DNA of 64,000 nt, from contig WVZY01000008.1 of NCBI GenBank assembly GCA_011772205.1, positions 1-64,000 on the forward strand, given 5' to 3'. Of the stretch, positions 7,838 through 17,624 are shown one piece after another (positions within the stretch are counted from its first letter, which is position 1; each line of letters starts with the position of its first letter). The translations under genes and the position numbers were made by a program. The notes under the pieces are model-generated. The model did not search any database. It was given only the letters and a program-made list of their open reading frames with translations, and had not been told where the DNA came from. This DNA comes from Candidatus Latescibacterota bacterium. Its GTDB lineage: Bacteria; Krumholzibacteriota; Krumholzibacteriia; WVZY01.

Positions 7838-8335
7838 CTACATAAATTCCGATATATCAACCGAAATCCATTTCGCCGCGATCACCTGCCAATCGTCGCC
7901 ATTTCCTTTATGGAGCATAAAATTAAAACGCAGCATATCAGCTTGAAGATGTGTCAAATCCATGCCGCTCCCAATGGGCTGACCGGCCAGAGCGACTGCG
8001 ACGGCGAGCTCGGCTGAATTCGGATCGACAATCTTGATAGTCTTAACTTTTTTCAAAAGGTGAATCGATCGATTGTGAAGAAGATGATACGTCAGTATTC
8101 CTTGGATTAGTTTCTTGTCTCTACCCTCGTCATCACTATAGTTATCCGACACAAGGTCCCGTAGAGTTCTTAGATCACGTTCCTCTGCAGCTTTGGAAGC
8201 CTTTTCCAGCCAGGAACGAATTTCGTCTTCAGGGGATCCTCGATCAGAGCACGATAAATGCCATAGAAGCGAGAAAATAAAAGAGGATAACAAAACTGCT
8301 CGTGCCAGACATCGGATTTTACCGTAGCCAGTCAT
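7838..8335 (-). CDS. Lipoprotein with NTF2-like domain
   Basis: A 165-residue lipoprotein: hydrophobic signal near residues 10-27 and lipobox LLWHLSC, with Cys29 the lipidation site. The mature part (DEIRSWLEKASKAAEERDLR, LVSDNYSDDEGRDKKLI, HLLKKVKTIKI, SAELAVAVALAG) matches a family of small NTF2-like or SnoaL-like lipoproteins common in Gammaproteobacteria. Function unknown. Length is complete. Confidence 0.68.
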   Translation of the reverse strand: MTGYGKIRCLARAVLLSSFIFSLLWHLSCSDRGSPEDEIRSWLEKASKAAEERDLRTLRDLVSDNYSDDEGRDKKLIQGILTYHLLHNRSIHLLKKVKTIKIVDPNSAELAVAVALAGQPIGSGMDLTHLQADMLRFNFMLHKGNGDDWQVIAAKWISVDISEFM

Positions 8336-8508
8336 AACCTATCTCCTCCAAGCCATACCGGCTGTACAGTGGAGTTCACCGAGAATCCACTATTGTGCTC
8401 GCACATCTATGAACGGTGGTGCTCTGTCACGTCGACCAGGCGCGAGGAAGGCCGCGGCGTCCGCTTGAGGACGCATCATGTTGCAGCGGTTTACCAGGTG
8501 GGGCGTTT

Positions 8509-8715
8509 CTACTGCGCAAGCCTTCCAAACAGCCATGCAATCAACATAAGAAAAACACCTACCACTATCAGAACTACGTCGAGCGTAAAGACTACCAAAC
8601 CAAGCGAGCATGTAATTGATCTGCAGTCGATTGGCACGGGGATACTTTCAAAGTTGCTGGCTGCACCAAGTGAGAACGCCCCAAAGCCGATCAAAAACAT
8701 TATAAGCCGTATCAT
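8509..8715 (-). CDS. Hypothetical small membrane protein
   Basis: A 68-residue protein with an N-terminal hydrophobic segment (LIMFLIGFGAFSLGA) and a long C-terminal one (LGLVVFTLDVVLIVVGVFLM). Two cysteines lie in the loop between them (DCRSITCS) and might form a disulfide if exported. No family is recognised and no strong ribosome site is visible before the ATG. Confidence 0.5.
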   Translation of the reverse strand: MIRLIMFLIGFGAFSLGAASNFESIPVPIDCRSITCSLGLVVFTLDVVLIVVGVFLMLIAWLFGRLAQ

Positions 8716-8738
8716 TTGTTAGTAGCTTTTTGCGTTTT

Positions 8739-8828
8739 CCTCAATGCCCCGGCGCTTATCCGGAGCCAGGATCCCGGTGTGTCAAAGCATCTCCAAACTC
8801 ATAAGACTGTCGGCTGCAGAAGTTTATC
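8739..8828. other. attC-like recombination site
   Basis: Degenerate left box cctcaat followed by GCCCCGGCGCTTATCCGGAGCC, matching by position the arm seen in better sites (GCC-CGGCGCTAAG). The right arm is GTCGGCTGCAG with a weak box gtttatc. Confidence 0.45.
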
Positions 8829-8844
8829 AGGCAGTTCGCTTGAA

Positions 8845-9081
8845 TTACGTTCGCGACCACTCGATTTCGATATCGTCACGATCGCCAATCGCTCGCTCGA
8901 GAAGTTTCATAAGCGTTTCGGGAGCACCGCGGCTTTTCAACATATCTACCGTCGCACGAGTAAGATAGTAGTCTGCATCTTCTTCCCACTCTTCCTCCAA
9001 ATTATCTACCAGGAACTGCAGGTCTTCTTCTGATATGGACCCTAGAATGGAACCCGTCTCTTTGTTTCGCAGTTGAATCAT
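8845..9081 (-). CDS. Conserved small hypothetical protein
   Basis: A 78-residue acidic protein (IQLRNKETGSILGSISEEDL, FLVDNLEEEWEEDADYYL, GDRDDIEIEWSR). It resembles a family of short bacterial proteins seen across many phyla, sometimes carrying the unsupported label galactosyldiacylglycerol synthase; no enzymatic motif is present. A GGAGGGG ribosome site precedes the ATG. Confidence 0.65.
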   Translation of the reverse strand: MIQLRNKETGSILGSISEEDLQFLVDNLEEEWEEDADYYLTRATVDMLKSRGAPETLMKLLERAIGDRDDIEIEWSRT

Positions 9082-9263
9082 TTTTCCCCTCCGAATCTAG
9101 GTTTGATCGTCGTCGAGGCATGTGCCTCGATCACCCTGCACCCCGGACTTGGCCGAGACTACCCTCGCTCAGCTTCATCTATCTCGAAGACACAAGGCTG
9201 TCAGCCACAAAGTTACTTGCGCGGATCAACGTTATCAAACGGTGATCAGCATACTCTGTTTAG

Positions 9264-10166
9264 CTAGAGATCCATTGACATTCTGTGCCCGCCGTGAATC
9301 CATATCAATTGACCTGTTACCCAGCTAGCTTGCTCAGATGCAAGAAATACAATCAAATTAGCTACATCCTCGGGTCGACCAACGCGTCTCAGCGGAATAC
9401 TGTGTACCAATTTTTCTTCTACCTGTGACGTGATATAGCCAGTCTGGATCGGTCCCGGCGAAACAATATTTACCGCAATGCCGAAAGGCCCTAGCTCCGC
9501 GGCAGCACTACGACTAAACGACTCGAGCGCATACTTGCTGGCCCGATATGATATCTCACCGGGACAACCCCAAGCGCAGTCGGCACTTATATTGATGATT
9601 CTGCCCCAATTTCGTTCCCCCTCGATGTGCCGACGAGTAAATTCTGCCATCATTAGAGCTACCGCGCGGGTGTTAACGGCAAAGTGCCGGTCGTGGCTCT
9701 CCGCAGTGATAGTGAATTTAAGCGGGCCTTCCTCCCATAACGCCTGGCCACCGCCCTCCGCTGTCAGCCCGGGAAGAAACGTATCCGCTTGGTAATCCGC
9801 GGCATTATTAACCAGAACTTCGACAGGCCCAAATCTACGTTCCGCGCGTTCGAAGAGTTCAGGTATTGATTCCGGATCAGCAAGGTTGCATTCCCAGGAG
9901 TCCGCTTCTCCCCCCTGTTTGCGAATCCCCTCGACGACGTCATCCGCCGATTTTGTTTGCATCGCAAGAAAAAAAGGCACGCCAGGGGTGTCAATATCTT
10001 CGCTGCCGGATTCATCTTTAGAGGACCGGATTGCCGTCCGAAAATAATGAATGAATACCATCGCACCCTGCACGGCAAACGCTTTTGCCGTAGCAGCACC
10101 GATACCATAGGGATTGTTGCCACCGGTAATCAAAGCGACTTTCCCCTTTAATCCAGTTTCGATCAT
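9264..10166 (-). CDS. Short-chain dehydrogenase/reductase
   Basis: A 300-residue SDR. The cofactor motif is TGGNNPYGIGAATAKAFA (TGxxxGxG type with a two-residue expansion), then NNAA near 125, the catalytic serine in INISADCAWG and YRASKYALESF (YxxxK). The C-terminus has the usual PGPIQTGYI and GRPEDVANLIVFLASEQASW segments. It has two insertions relative to a 250-residue SDR, near 45-70 and near 130-150. Substrate unknown; it resembles 3-oxoacyl-ACP reductase-type enzymes. Confidence 0.85.
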   Translation of the reverse strand: MIETGLKGKVALITGGNNPYGIGAATAKAFAVQGAMVFIHYFRTAIRSSKDESGSEDIDTPGVPFFLAMQTKSADDVVEGIRKQGGEADSWECNLADPESIPELFERAERRFGPVEVLVNNAADYQADTFLPGLTAEGGGQALWEEGPLKFTITAESHDRHFAVNTRAVALMMAEFTRRHIEGERNWGRIINISADCAWGCPGEISYRASKYALESFSRSAAAELGPFGIAVNIVSPGPIQTGYITSQVEEKLVHSIPLRRVGRPEDVANLIVFLASEQASWVTGQLIWIHGGHRMSMDL

Positions 10167-10191
10167 GATTCATTAGCTCCGTATTGTCGCC

Positions 10192-10270
10192 ACCCAACGC
10201 AAACGAATTCCGTGCTGTCGGCCCGGTTTTTCGAAATGCCTATAGTGAACTGCTGACGTCTTGGCGTTCT
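10192..10270. other. attC-like recombination site
   Basis: Perfect left box acccaac (RYYYAAC) at 10192-10198, inner arm CCGTGCTGTCGG and right arm CTGCTGACGTCTTGGCGTTC. It lies between the SDR start and the small broken gene. Confidence 0.5.
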
Positions 10271-10323
10271 TCTTCCGTACACAGCCCAGGTTTTCGCACG
10301 AGCTTCGCAGGCTCCCAGGTGCG

Positions 10324-10527
10324 CTACGACTGCTCAGCCGACGCGCCCTTTATACGCTTCATCAATCCAACAATGTACTGGATCAATATAATCAAGGCTG
10401 CCAGCGCCCCGGCAAGAATTCCGACAGCCGGACTGAGATCCAGAGGCCAGATTACGCACCCGGCGTAAATCAGCCCGCTTCAAACTGCCATCCCGATCAG
10501 GGCTTTGAAAGCTCTTAGTAACTCCAA
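10324..10527 (-). pseudogene. Small membrane protein gene with in-frame TGA
   Basis: From a TTG start with AGGTGA seven bases upstream, the frame reads LLRAFKALIGMAV, then TGA at 10480-10482, then SGLIYAGCVIWPLDLSPAVG, ILAGALAALIILIQYIVGLM and KRIKGASAEQS to TAG. The two halves form one coherent two-helix membrane protein of 67 codons. The TGA probably replaces TGG (Trp) or another residue. No SECIS-type reason exists for read-through here, so it is read as a broken gene or a sequence error. Confidence 0.5.
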
Positions 10528-10553
10528 AATATATTCACCTGTCTTCTGAAGAT

Positions 10554-11273
10554 TTACGGCTTCTTTAAATCGAGGAAAAACCATTGATCCTTCTTTGCAC
10601 TGGCGCCTACCTTGAATCCCGCATTCTCGGCCAACTTCATGTAATAAGGCAGATCGCGTGCTTTATCCGGCCAATTCACACCATACCCCGTTGCAATTTC
10701 TTTATCAGGAAGTTTGACCAGGAGCGGGATTATGGCAACATCCTTCTTTTCGTCCTCGCGTTCCGGGAAAACAGCATCCCAGATCAAAAATCGCCCACCC
10801 CGTGCAAGTACACGGAATATTTCTTCAAATACTTCTTCATGATCTGCTCCATCGATATAACAGAGCGTAAAAAACGAGGCCGCCGTGTTGAAAGCTCCAT
10901 TGAGAAATTTCAGATCCCTGGCATCCATTACGATCTTCAAGGGGCCGGGAGGCGTTCCTTCCAACTCCCTTTTGCTGATATCAATGGCAACGACCTGCTG
11001 GCCCTTGAGCTGACCGATTATTCCTTCACCCCCTCCTCCAATAGCCAGAATATACCCTTCGGCCTCAAAGTCGCTAACGGTAACAACTTGCTCGTTAAAA
11101 CGATAAATCCTTTCCGGCGAAGGTCTTCCATGCCGATGGTCTTCTTGATCGCTCGTTTTGATGCCGGGCGTGCCAAGCCGACTCAATGCAGAAACGTTCT
11201 GGCTAAAAGCGATCACTATAGGCACCACCGTGGACAAAATCGCAATCAATATAATATCTTTTCCTTTATGCAT
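10554..11273 (-). CDS. Class I SAM-dependent methyltransferase, membrane-anchored or secreted
   Basis: A 239-residue protein with an N-terminal hydrophobic segment (IILIAILSTVVPIVIAFSQ) and a methyltransferase fold: motif I is ILAIGGGGEGIIGQL, the acidic residue after strand 2 is VVAIDIS, and motif III-like sequence follows as NTAASFFTLCYI and FRVLARGGRFLIWD. The hydrophobic start is odd for a cytoplasmic SAM enzyme and may anchor it to the membrane. GGGAGGC precedes the ATG. It lies 17 bp after the DUF1579 gene, so both probably form one cassette. Confidence 0.72.
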   Translation of the reverse strand: MHKGKDIILIAILSTVVPIVIAFSQNVSALSRLGTPGIKTSDQEDHRHGRPSPERIYRFNEQVVTVSDFEAEGYILAIGGGGEGIIGQLKGQQVVAIDISKRELEGTPPGPLKIVMDARDLKFLNGAFNTAASFFTLCYIDGADHEEVFEEIFRVLARGGRFLIWDAVFPEREDEKKDVAIIPLLVKLPDKEIATGYGVNWPDKARDLPYYMKLAENAGFKVGASAKKDQWFFLDLKKP

Positions 11274-11290
11274 AAATTGCCTCCCGGAAG

Positions 11291-11941
11291 CTAATCCTTC
11301 ATACGATAAGCCTCGATTACTTGGACTTCATCCCATGTCTCTTCGCCGTCCGTGGAGATTTCCGCTCGCCAAGTAAAGTGGTTTTCGGAAATGTCCGAGA
11401 AAGTGAGGCGAAAGAGAGTGTGCGGCGGAAAAAGTTTTCCAGCGAGGCGCTCCGGGACATAATGCATGAAAGTAATGGACGTATCATCGATCAGGACACC
11501 ACCGAGCTCCTCAGGTCCCAAATCCAGCCACGTCGAGGCCAGTGCATCATGCCACTTCATGACCCAGGCGTTCTTGTCGGTATCAAAGGACCGGTAGTTT
11601 TGCCCAAGCTGAATGAGTTCACCGCCGGGTCCCATCTGTCGGAATTCGTCAGCGATGACATAGCCATCGAGGATATAGCGTCCAGTCCATGTAGCCGGAT
11701 GCGTTTCAAACACTCCATCCTTTCCCTTCACTTTTGAGTCACAACGCCATTTACCGATGAGAAAGGCGAATTGCGAGAGTTGCCGAGGCGCGTCAGGATT
11801 GGGTTTCCCGTATGTTCGTTGTTCATGGGCCATGACTTCGAAATCCTCCTGTGTATCCTCGCTTGCCGATGGTGCATACATACCGCTATGCATCAGAAAT
11901 GCGGCTATAAGTAAAAGAAGGATAACTCTTGTCCTCATCAC
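11291..11941 (-). CDS. DUF1579 family secreted protein
   Basis: A 216-residue protein with a signal peptide (VILLLLIAAFLMHSGMYAPSA). The mature part is DUF1579-like: FAFLIGKWRCDSKVKGKDG, TWTGRYILDGYVIADEF and the closing TFSDISENHFTWRAEIS. The family is a beta-rich fold resembling lipid-binding proteins; function unknown. First gene of a likely pair with the methyltransferase. Confidence 0.75.
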   Translation of the reverse strand: MMRTRVILLLLIAAFLMHSGMYAPSASEDTQEDFEVMAHEQRTYGKPNPDAPRQLSQFAFLIGKWRCDSKVKGKDGVFETHPATWTGRYILDGYVIADEFRQMGPGGELIQLGQNYRSFDTDKNAWVMKWHDALASTWLDLGPEELGGVLIDDTSITFMHYVPERLAGKLFPPHTLFRLTFSDISENHFTWRAEISTDGEETWDEVQVIEAYRMKD

Positions 11942-12049
11942 CTCTCCGATCCATTATTCTGATGTTTTTGCGATCCGATCATCTTGTTTTATGTGCAAGC
12001 TATCCTTAGCTTTGGTAATTCAAAACACTCGATCATGCGCTCTCTAAAG

Positions 12050-12832
12050 CTAGCCTTCTAGCTCTTGTTCAGCCCACTCCGCTAAATGAGTTGCCACCCC
12101 TTCCAGAATAGCCTCGCCGAACTCGGAAGTGGCTCCCCTGGGATCGCCCAATACCCCGTTCTTTGTGATCACCTGGATGCCATCTCTCAGCACCCTTGAC
12201 AATTGTCCCTTGAGAGAACCGATATAGCCGGGCTCAAAGCAGTCTGTCCGGACGACTTCCGGCTTGAGGAAAAGAATCTCGCTGGTTTCTCCAATGCATG
12301 CATGCCCTCCAGCCTTCTCAGGCTCCAGGCCCAGCTTGGCGACCTCCTGCTGGTAAACTTCCATGAAACCTTTCAAGTCTCCGTAATGGATAAACCGAAG
12401 CTGAGGAAATTCGCGTACGAGAACAGGGGTGAATGTTTCCAAGGGCGCAAAATTGCCACCGTGGCTGGAAGCAAGTATGATCTTTTTGAAGCCGTGTCGG
12501 GCAAGGCAACGACAATAGTCGCGCAGCAAGTCCAGGAGTACCTCGGGACGGAGAGATATCGTGCCGGGCAAGCTCATGTGGTGGTCCGAGCATCCCGGAC
12601 GTATCGTGGGAGCAGCCAAAGCATTTCCCAACTTGCGTGCCATACGAATCGCAAGTTCATCGGCTATGAGTGTATCCGTGCTGATTGGCAAGTGGGGTCC
12701 ATGCTGCTCAATGGACCCAACCATTATGATAACAGTATCGAACCCGCGGTCCAAAGCCTCTGAAATTTCGCGCCATGTCATATCTTGCAAGGTTACCTTT
12801 TTCTGGGCATTGGAATGGTGTTGAGTTTCCAT
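12050..12832 (-). CDS. Creatininase family protein
   Basis: A 260-residue creatinine amidohydrolase-family enzyme. Metal and catalytic motifs are present: MVGSIEQHGPHLPISTDT, DHHMSLPGTISL, ILASSHGGNFAPL and GGHACIGETSEIL. The family includes creatininase, FAPy deformylase ArfB and MftE, all metal-dependent amidohydrolases; the true substrate is open. GGAGGC precedes the ATG. Length is normal. Confidence 0.85.
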   Translation of the reverse strand: METQHHSNAQKKVTLQDMTWREISEALDRGFDTVIIMVGSIEQHGPHLPISTDTLIADELAIRMARKLGNALAAPTIRPGCSDHHMSLPGTISLRPEVLLDLLRDYCRCLARHGFKKIILASSHGGNFAPLETFTPVLVREFPQLRFIHYGDLKGFMEVYQQEVAKLGLEPEKAGGHACIGETSEILFLKPEVVRTDCFEPGYIGSLKGQLSRVLRDGIQVITKNGVLGDPRGATSEFGEAILEGVATHLAEWAEQELEG

Positions 12833-13015
12833 CGAAAGCCTCCAATAAATGAATGAATCACGATTTTCGGAAAAGCAACCCAGCGCCTCGATACTCAGCT
12901 GCTGTGCTCTTCAATATATTACTATGCCTCGCATTAAATGCGTGCGAGAGCGAGATGGGATTTGCAAATCAAAACTGCTTGCATCTATATTTAGCTATAT
13001 TCCTCCGGAATATGA

Positions 13016-13639
13016 TTACATAGAAAAATCGCAGCCAAACGGCGCTGGATTCGAATAAATTGCGCAACTAAAATACCCGGAGACGTCCACCGAAGGCATT
13101 CCCGCATACTCACTTCCAACTGTAGCATCAATCGAAAAAACGAGTTTGACCGGCGGACCACAATCGAGTGAGTAAACGGTAATACTTCCTGATGATTCAG
13201 GTTCGTGGCTATATAGCTCATTCGAATTGCTAAAATCAACAAAGAACATACTCACAGGTGATCCATTCGTGGGAAGTGAATACGTGCTATCAACGGTAAG
13301 CTCATCCACAACAATAAATAATTTCCAAAATGATTGTTGAAACGACGGATCGTAGAAAAAGATTTTCAGCGCGTTTTTATCGATATAGCCTGGCTCCCAA
13401 ATGCCGCAGCATATTGCATAGTCACTCCCCATCTGTATTTCTCTTCCGCTCTGATACTTGAAAACCAAGTTGTTATCTACGCTGTTTATCCTCGGTCCTG
13501 TCGGTGAACCACCTTTTTCGTCCTCTGAACACGATAGGGCCAATAACAATGATAATGCGACCGCCATTATCAATTGGCGGTGCAGCGTTACTTTGGCTGA
13601 TTTCGATTTTGATAACAGGTTCCGACGTACTTTTTTCAT
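13016..13639 (-). CDS. Hypothetical lipoprotein
   Basis: An exported protein of about 207 residues. After MKKVRRNLLSKSKSAK comes a hydrophobic signal and the lipobox ALSC, then an acidic linker (SEDEKGGSPTG). The mature part has several cysteines (AICCGIWEP, SLDCGPP, CAIYSNPAPFGC) and looks beta-rich. No family is recognised. The start at 13639 is chosen for AGGAGG upstream and the signal peptide; a longer in-frame start would add 38 residues. Confidence 0.55.
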   Translation of the reverse strand: MKKVRRNLLSKSKSAKVTLHRQLIMAVALSLLLALSCSEDEKGGSPTGPRINSVDNNLVFKYQSGREIQMGSDYAICCGIWEPGYIDKNALKIFFYDPSFQQSFWKLFIVVDELTVDSTYSLPTNGSPVSMFFVDFSNSNELYSHEPESSGSITVYSLDCGPPVKLVFSIDATVGSEYAGMPSVDVSGYFSCAIYSNPAPFGCDFSM

Positions 13640-13703
13640 ATTTCTGCCTCCTGTGTTCCCGAGCGTGCCTCCAGCTTGGACTTGATTCTCTTTTGGTCTT
13701 GAA

Positions 13704-13781
13704 CCATAACGCACCTGCATAGATACAATCCAACCGTCACGGCGTCCAACCAATGAACGTGAATTCGAACGCGAGTTGCAT
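13704..13781. other. attC-like recombination site
   Basis: Left box ccataac, then GCACCTGC; right box gttgcat at 13775-13781, ahead of the stop of the 795-residue fusion gene. The arms are short and imperfect. Confidence 0.45.
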
Positions 13782-13788
13782 CGACCCG

Positions 13789-16176
13789 CTATCCGGCTTC
13801 TCCACTCCTGCGATCCTCGCGTATTTCGCTAAGCGCACGATCGACCGCGTTCAGCAATAGATCCGCGTCCGTCTCCAGAAACTGCAGCGGCGGTTTGATC
13901 TTGAGAACATTATGATGCGGTCCTTCCGCGCTGAGAAGTATACCCCAAGTTTTCAATCGTTCGATCAGTAGGGATGTTAGTTTCGTGGCGGGCGCACGTT
14001 TATCGCGGTCCAAAACCAGCTCAACTCCCATGAACATCCCCAAGCCCCGAACATCGCCGATCTCGGGATGCTGTGCACTGAGAGCAAGAAATCCTTCGGT
14101 TAGGTAGCTGCCGACCCGTGCCGCCCGATCGCGCAGCCGCTCCTCTTCGATAACGTCTAATACAGCCAGGCCGACCGCAATCGAGACAGGATTTCCGCCG
14201 AATGTGCTGAAAAACTCCATTCCATTGTCGAACGAGCGAGCGATTTCGGTAGTCGTGACCACTGCTCCGAGGGGATGTCCGTTGCCGATGGGCTTGCCGA
14301 TGGTGACAATATCAGGAACCACACCTTGTGTTTCGAATGCCCACCAGTGGGAGCCAACCCGCCCCATGCCGACCTGAACCTCGTCGACCACACACAAGCC
14401 TCCCACCGATCGGACGTGGGCGAAAGCCCGACGAAGGTAGCCTTCCGGCAGCACGATCTGGCCGCCGCATCCGAGGATGGGCTCACAGATAAAAAAGGCC
14501 GGAGGATGGCCTTCCGCATCCAGGCGTTCGCATACCTTTCGAACGTGCTCGGCATATGCGCGCCCCACACCCTCCCCCGTGCCTCGGTACGGGCCTCGAT
14601 AGGGATCGGGCTTCACCACCTCATGCGCCCAATCTGGGAGGCCTCGCCCGCCAGGCCCTTCACATTTGTAGGGACTGAGATCAACCAGCATCGATGTACT
14701 GCCGTGATATCCATCTTCCAGGACGATAGCATCATGCCGGTCCGTGTGAGTGCGGGCGAGCCGAACGGCCAGCTCGTTCGCCTCGCTTCCTGAATTCACA
14801 AAGTAGCAGACTTTCAGCGGATCCGGCATGGTCGCCGTTAGACGTTCCGCGTATTCGACCAAGTACGGATGCAGGTACCGGGTGTTCGTGTTCAAGATCG
14901 CCGCCTGTTCGGAAAGCGCAGCCAATACTTTGGCATGGCAGTGTCCGACATGGCAGACGTTGTTGACGCAATCCAGATAGGCTTTCCCGCCTGGCTCGAA
15001 CAGGAACTGGCCGCGACCTCGAACGATTTCGAGGGGTGTTTCATAGGAGAGGCTCAATGAAGGGCCGATCCGCATGCGCCGCTCTTCGAGCAGTTCCCCA
15101 TGCTTCCATCGCCGCTTCCCGAAATGCGTCGAAGGTCGCTTCTCGAGTCCGCATGCAATCCGCAAACGATTTTCGGCATCCCGCCAGTCGATTCGCTCGA
15201 GCTGCTCCAGCATATCCCAGGCAGGCCTGTCACTGATCTGCCGGTATTCGTTGTCGGGATCCTCTTCCGCGGCGATGGCAGACATTGTGACGCTGACACA
15301 CAAACGCATGCATGTAAGCGGGAAAAGGACAAAAAGCTCGTCTCCTGTGAGTGGCCGGGCGCGGTGATACCCGGCAGTGATTCCCTCCATTACCTTCAGT
15401 GGATCCGCAGACCCCAAGACCGCGTACGCACAGGCAATTGCAAGCTCGTTCACGGTATGAGATCTCAACATGTCTCCAAAATCCAACAGCCCCGCGACCC
15501 TCCACCCACCCTCGGCATCCGGCGCCAGAAGGATGTTCTCATCATTCGCGTCGTTGTGGATGACGCTGGTGGGGAGGTTGGCAAGCACGGGTGTGATGCG
15601 TCCCCGGTATTGGAGAAGCACTCCCTCCACAATTCCCCGCTTTTGGAGGTTGGGCATGCGGCGGGTATACGCAATGATCCACTCCGCCCGTCGAAGATCC
15701 CATGGCAGTTCCCGGTCCATCGCCTCGTGCCGAAAGTCAGCCAGGCAGCGGTCGAGATCGCCCAGCGCGTAGCCAAGACGGTCCAGGCTCCGCTCACAGA
15801 GAGGGCGCACGGTTGCCAGAGGCTTTCCAGGCAGATATGTCAGCACCCTCATCCGGAATAACGCCCCATTGCGGCCGGACACTATGGCGATTTTTTCACC
15901 TGCCAACGAGCTGAGAACGCGCGGGCTCTTCCCCGACACCCAAATCTCGGACAGACGATTCATGGCCGCGTTCTGGAATTCCAATACCTCGGTTCGGCGA
16001 CCCTGATTGGCGATCTTCACTACAAATGCTTCTGCATCTCCGCAGTCGAGCCGGAAGTTCTGGTCCCATTCTGCAGGCAGCGGCTCCAGCGTGCCATCAA
16101 TCCCATAGAGGTCCCGGATCAGCCCACGGACCACCGTCGTCGAAAACGTTGGTCGACCCTCAACTGATAATTCCAT
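13789..16176 (-). CDS. Aminoglycoside phosphotransferase-like kinase fused to class III aminotransferase-like enzyme
   Basis: A 795-residue fusion. Residues about 20-340 are an APH/choline kinase-type domain: [14 protein letters not shown] is the catalytic loop and GLLDFGDM the magnesium motif. Residues about 370-790 are a class III PLP enzyme: [44 protein letters not shown] and [16 protein letters not shown] with the PLP lysine. Known counterparts are hydroxylysine kinase plus phospholyase (AGXT2L type), which remove phosphate and ammonia from phospho-amino alcohols. Many bacterial homologues also have a peptidase M23-like domain between the two parts; it is absent here. One of the largest and most GC-rich genes in the array. 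Confidence 0.86.
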   Translation of the reverse strand: MELSVEGRPTFSTTVVRGLIRDLYGIDGTLEPLPAEWDQNFRLDCGDAEAFVVKIANQGRRTEVLEFQNAAMNRLSEIWVSGKSPRVLSSLAGEKIAIVSGRNGALFRMRVLTYLPGKPLATVRPLCERSLDRLGYALGDLDRCLADFRHEAMDRELPWDLRRAEWIIAYTRRMPNLQKRGIVEGVLLQYRGRITPVLANLPTSVIHNDANDENILLAPDAEGGWRVAGLLDFGDMLRSHTVNELAIACAYAVLGSADPLKVMEGITAGYHRARPLTGDELFVLFPLTCMRLCVSVTMSAIAAEEDPDNEYRQISDRPAWDMLEQLERIDWRDAENRLRIACGLEKRPSTHFGKRRWKHGELLEERRMRIGPSLSLSYETPLEIVRGRGQFLFEPGGKAYLDCVNNVCHVGHCHAKVLAALSEQAAILNTNTRYLHPYLVEYAERLTATMPDPLKVCYFVNSGSEANELAVRLARTHTDRHDAIVLEDGYHGSTSMLVDLSPYKCEGPGGRGLPDWAHEVVKPDPYRGPYRGTGEGVGRAYAEHVRKVCERLDAEGHPPAFFICEPILGCGGQIVLPEGYLRRAFAHVRSVGGLCVVDEVQVGMGRVGSHWWAFETQGVVPDIVTIGKPIGNGHPLGAVVTTTEIARSFDNGMEFFSTFGGNPVSIAVGLAVLDVIEEERLRDRAARVGSYLTEGFLALSAQHPEIGDVRGLGMFMGVELVLDRDKRAPATKLTSLLIERLKTWGILLSAEGPHHNVLKIKPPLQFLETDADLLLNAVDRALSEIREDRRSGEAG

Positions 16177-16322
16177 TATGGGAATCCCTCACTCTTTTCC
16201 GGTTCTCAGCTGCAAGTTGCGTTGGTGGATCGTCGAGTGCGGTGCTGGAATGAACATCTCCCGCGTGCAAGGCCTATCGCCCTATGACTGACTCAAACAG
16301 ATTCTCATGAGGTCATAAAAAA

Positions 16323-16490
16323 TTAATTTCTATTGTCTTGTTTACTGCGCCTCCCATTCGCTATCGATAGAATGCCCAATAATAAAAAAAATCCCCCACT
16401 GTAAAAAACTCGCGCCCCATCGCCAAATAGAAAAATTAGAGCAGCAACCACGAAACTGAAAATACCAAGAGCCAAAGCTATTTTTCGCAA
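16323..16490 (-). CDS. Small membrane protein (55 aa)
   Basis: From a TTG start placed six bases after a perfect AGGAGG, the frame encodes RKIALALGIFSFVVAALIFL, FGDGARVFYSGGFFLLLGIL and SIANGRRSKQDNRN: two membrane helices and a basic tail. An overlapping frame to 16542 also begins hydrophobically (FAALMGIVMLLG), so a longer ancestral gene with a frameshift is possible. No family is recognised. Confidence 0.55.
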   Translation of the reverse strand: MRKIALALGIFSFVVAALIFLFGDGARVFYSGGFFLLLGILSIANGRRSKQDNRN

Positions 16491-16631
16491 AAATACCCTC
16501 CTTCCCCAAAAGCATGACAATACCCATCAAAGCTGCGAACAAGGAAGCACGGCATTTGCCCTGCAGGAATCGTTACGCTGAAGGAGTACGGCTAGCGCTA
16601 TCTATAGTAAGGTTCCGCGCGCCTGCTGAGA

Positions 16632-16907
16632 TCACCTGCGCCGCCTTCTCGGGCCGCCTGAGTCACGTCGTGGCCGCGCTTCGTTCACGTTAAGCTTGCG
16701 ACCATCTAACTCTGTCTCGTTCAGCGCCGAAATCGCAGCTGACGCTTCTTCGGCATTCGGCATCGTCACAAAACCGAATCCACGAGGCCGTCCCGTTTCG
16801 CGGTCAGTCGGGAGATTAATTTCCTCGACTACACCGTACTGAGCGAACTTCTCACGAAGCTGCTCTTCTGTAGTCGAATAGGCCAAATTACCAACATAAA
16901 TCTTCAA
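16632..16907 (-). CDS. RNA-binding protein, RRM type
   Basis: A 91-residue RNA recognition motif protein of the bacterial glycine/arginine-rich type. RNP2 is [12 protein letters not shown]1 is RGFGFVTM, and the tail is basic (GGPRRRRR). Such proteins bind single-stranded RNA and are often cold-induced. The TTG at 16907 is preferred because GGAGGTG lies 6-7 bases upstream and the fold begins at KIYVGN. Confidence 0.88.
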   Translation of the reverse strand: MKIYVGNLAYSTTEEQLREKFAQYGVVEEINLPTDRETGRPRGFGFVTMPNAEEASAAISALNETELDGRKLNVNEARPRRDSGGPRRRRR

Positions 16908-17029
16908 GGTACACCTCCGGTTTGTGATGACCACGGCGGCATGGAGGCCTACGCGGACGTCACGGAACAGTTCTGGATCTCACAGTCTTTGCTGGGCTCT
17001 CGCTAAAAATGCTACCTCCTTTAAACGAG

Positions 17030-17116
17030 ACCTAACGCCCCGGCGCTCTGACGAGGGCTGCGCCCGAAGGGTCCTCCGTCGCCCCGAGCGCCTGCAGGCC
17101 CTTCTGCAGCAGCTCC
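17030..17116. other. attC-like recombination site (right box unclear)
   Basis: Perfect left box acctaac followed by GCCCCGGCGCTCTGACG, closely like other sites. The right arm CTGCAGGCCC-TTCTGCAGCAGC runs into the stop of the SnoaL-like gene, and no clean GTTRRRY is seen. Confidence 0.5.
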
Positions 17117-17518
17117 TTAAGCTGCACCCAAACGTTTCATAATCCGTCTTATCGGTTCTATGTTAACATACAATTGCCACACGGCGATTTGTTCGCTTTT
17201 AACGACAGCACGCCACGCTGCTGGCACCGACCAATGATACTCCGGGTTGAGAGCTCCATCTTTAGTGAACGTGCCAGCGGCGGTGCCCAGAAAAACCACC
17301 GTGTTGTCCCGCGTAAATACCTCTTCTACTTCTATTCTGTAGTCTGGAACTATCTTGAAATATTCCGCCCACGCCTCATGCATTCTCTCGCGACCTTTCA
17401 CTTCTTCCCCATCCGGCTCAATGTAGACATGATTAGGCGTCATCAACTCGAAAATCCCATCAACTCGCTTGGTGTTAATCGCTTCAACGAATAATGATGC
17501 TACTTCATTGGGCGTCAT
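17117..17518 (-). CDS. SnoaL/NTF2-like protein
   Basis: A 133-residue NTF2-fold protein: VASLFVEAINTKRVDGIFEL, MTPNHVYIEPDGEEVKGRE, YRIEVEEVFTRDNTVVFLG and AAWRAVVKSEQIAVWQLY, the usual cone-shaped fold in order. Members serve as isomerases, hydrolases or ligand carriers; function here unknown. No signal peptide. Confidence 0.8.
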   Translation of the reverse strand: MTPNEVASLFVEAINTKRVDGIFELMTPNHVYIEPDGEEVKGRERMHEAWAEYFKIVPDYRIEVEEVFTRDNTVVFLGTAAGTFTKDGALNPEYHWSVPAAWRAVVKSEQIAVWQLYVNIEPIRRIMKRLGAA

Positions 17519-17624
17519 TCATCTACCCCATATGCTGCTCCAGCAGCATGCCGTTCAACCGTGCCACCCGCTTGGACGTCATGGGCTAATGCGACATTCA
17601 CAAATAAACGATTGCAGTAGTGTG

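Noticed and set aside
12203-12763. Plus-strand open frame of 186 codons opposite the creatininase gene
   Set aside because: Antisense of a gene whose minus-strand product has all family motifs.
15100-15861. Long plus-strand open frame (253 codons) opposite the kinase part of the fusion gene
   Set aside because: It is the antisense shadow of a GC-rich gene with clear kinase motifs; it has no recognisable domain and no ribosome site.
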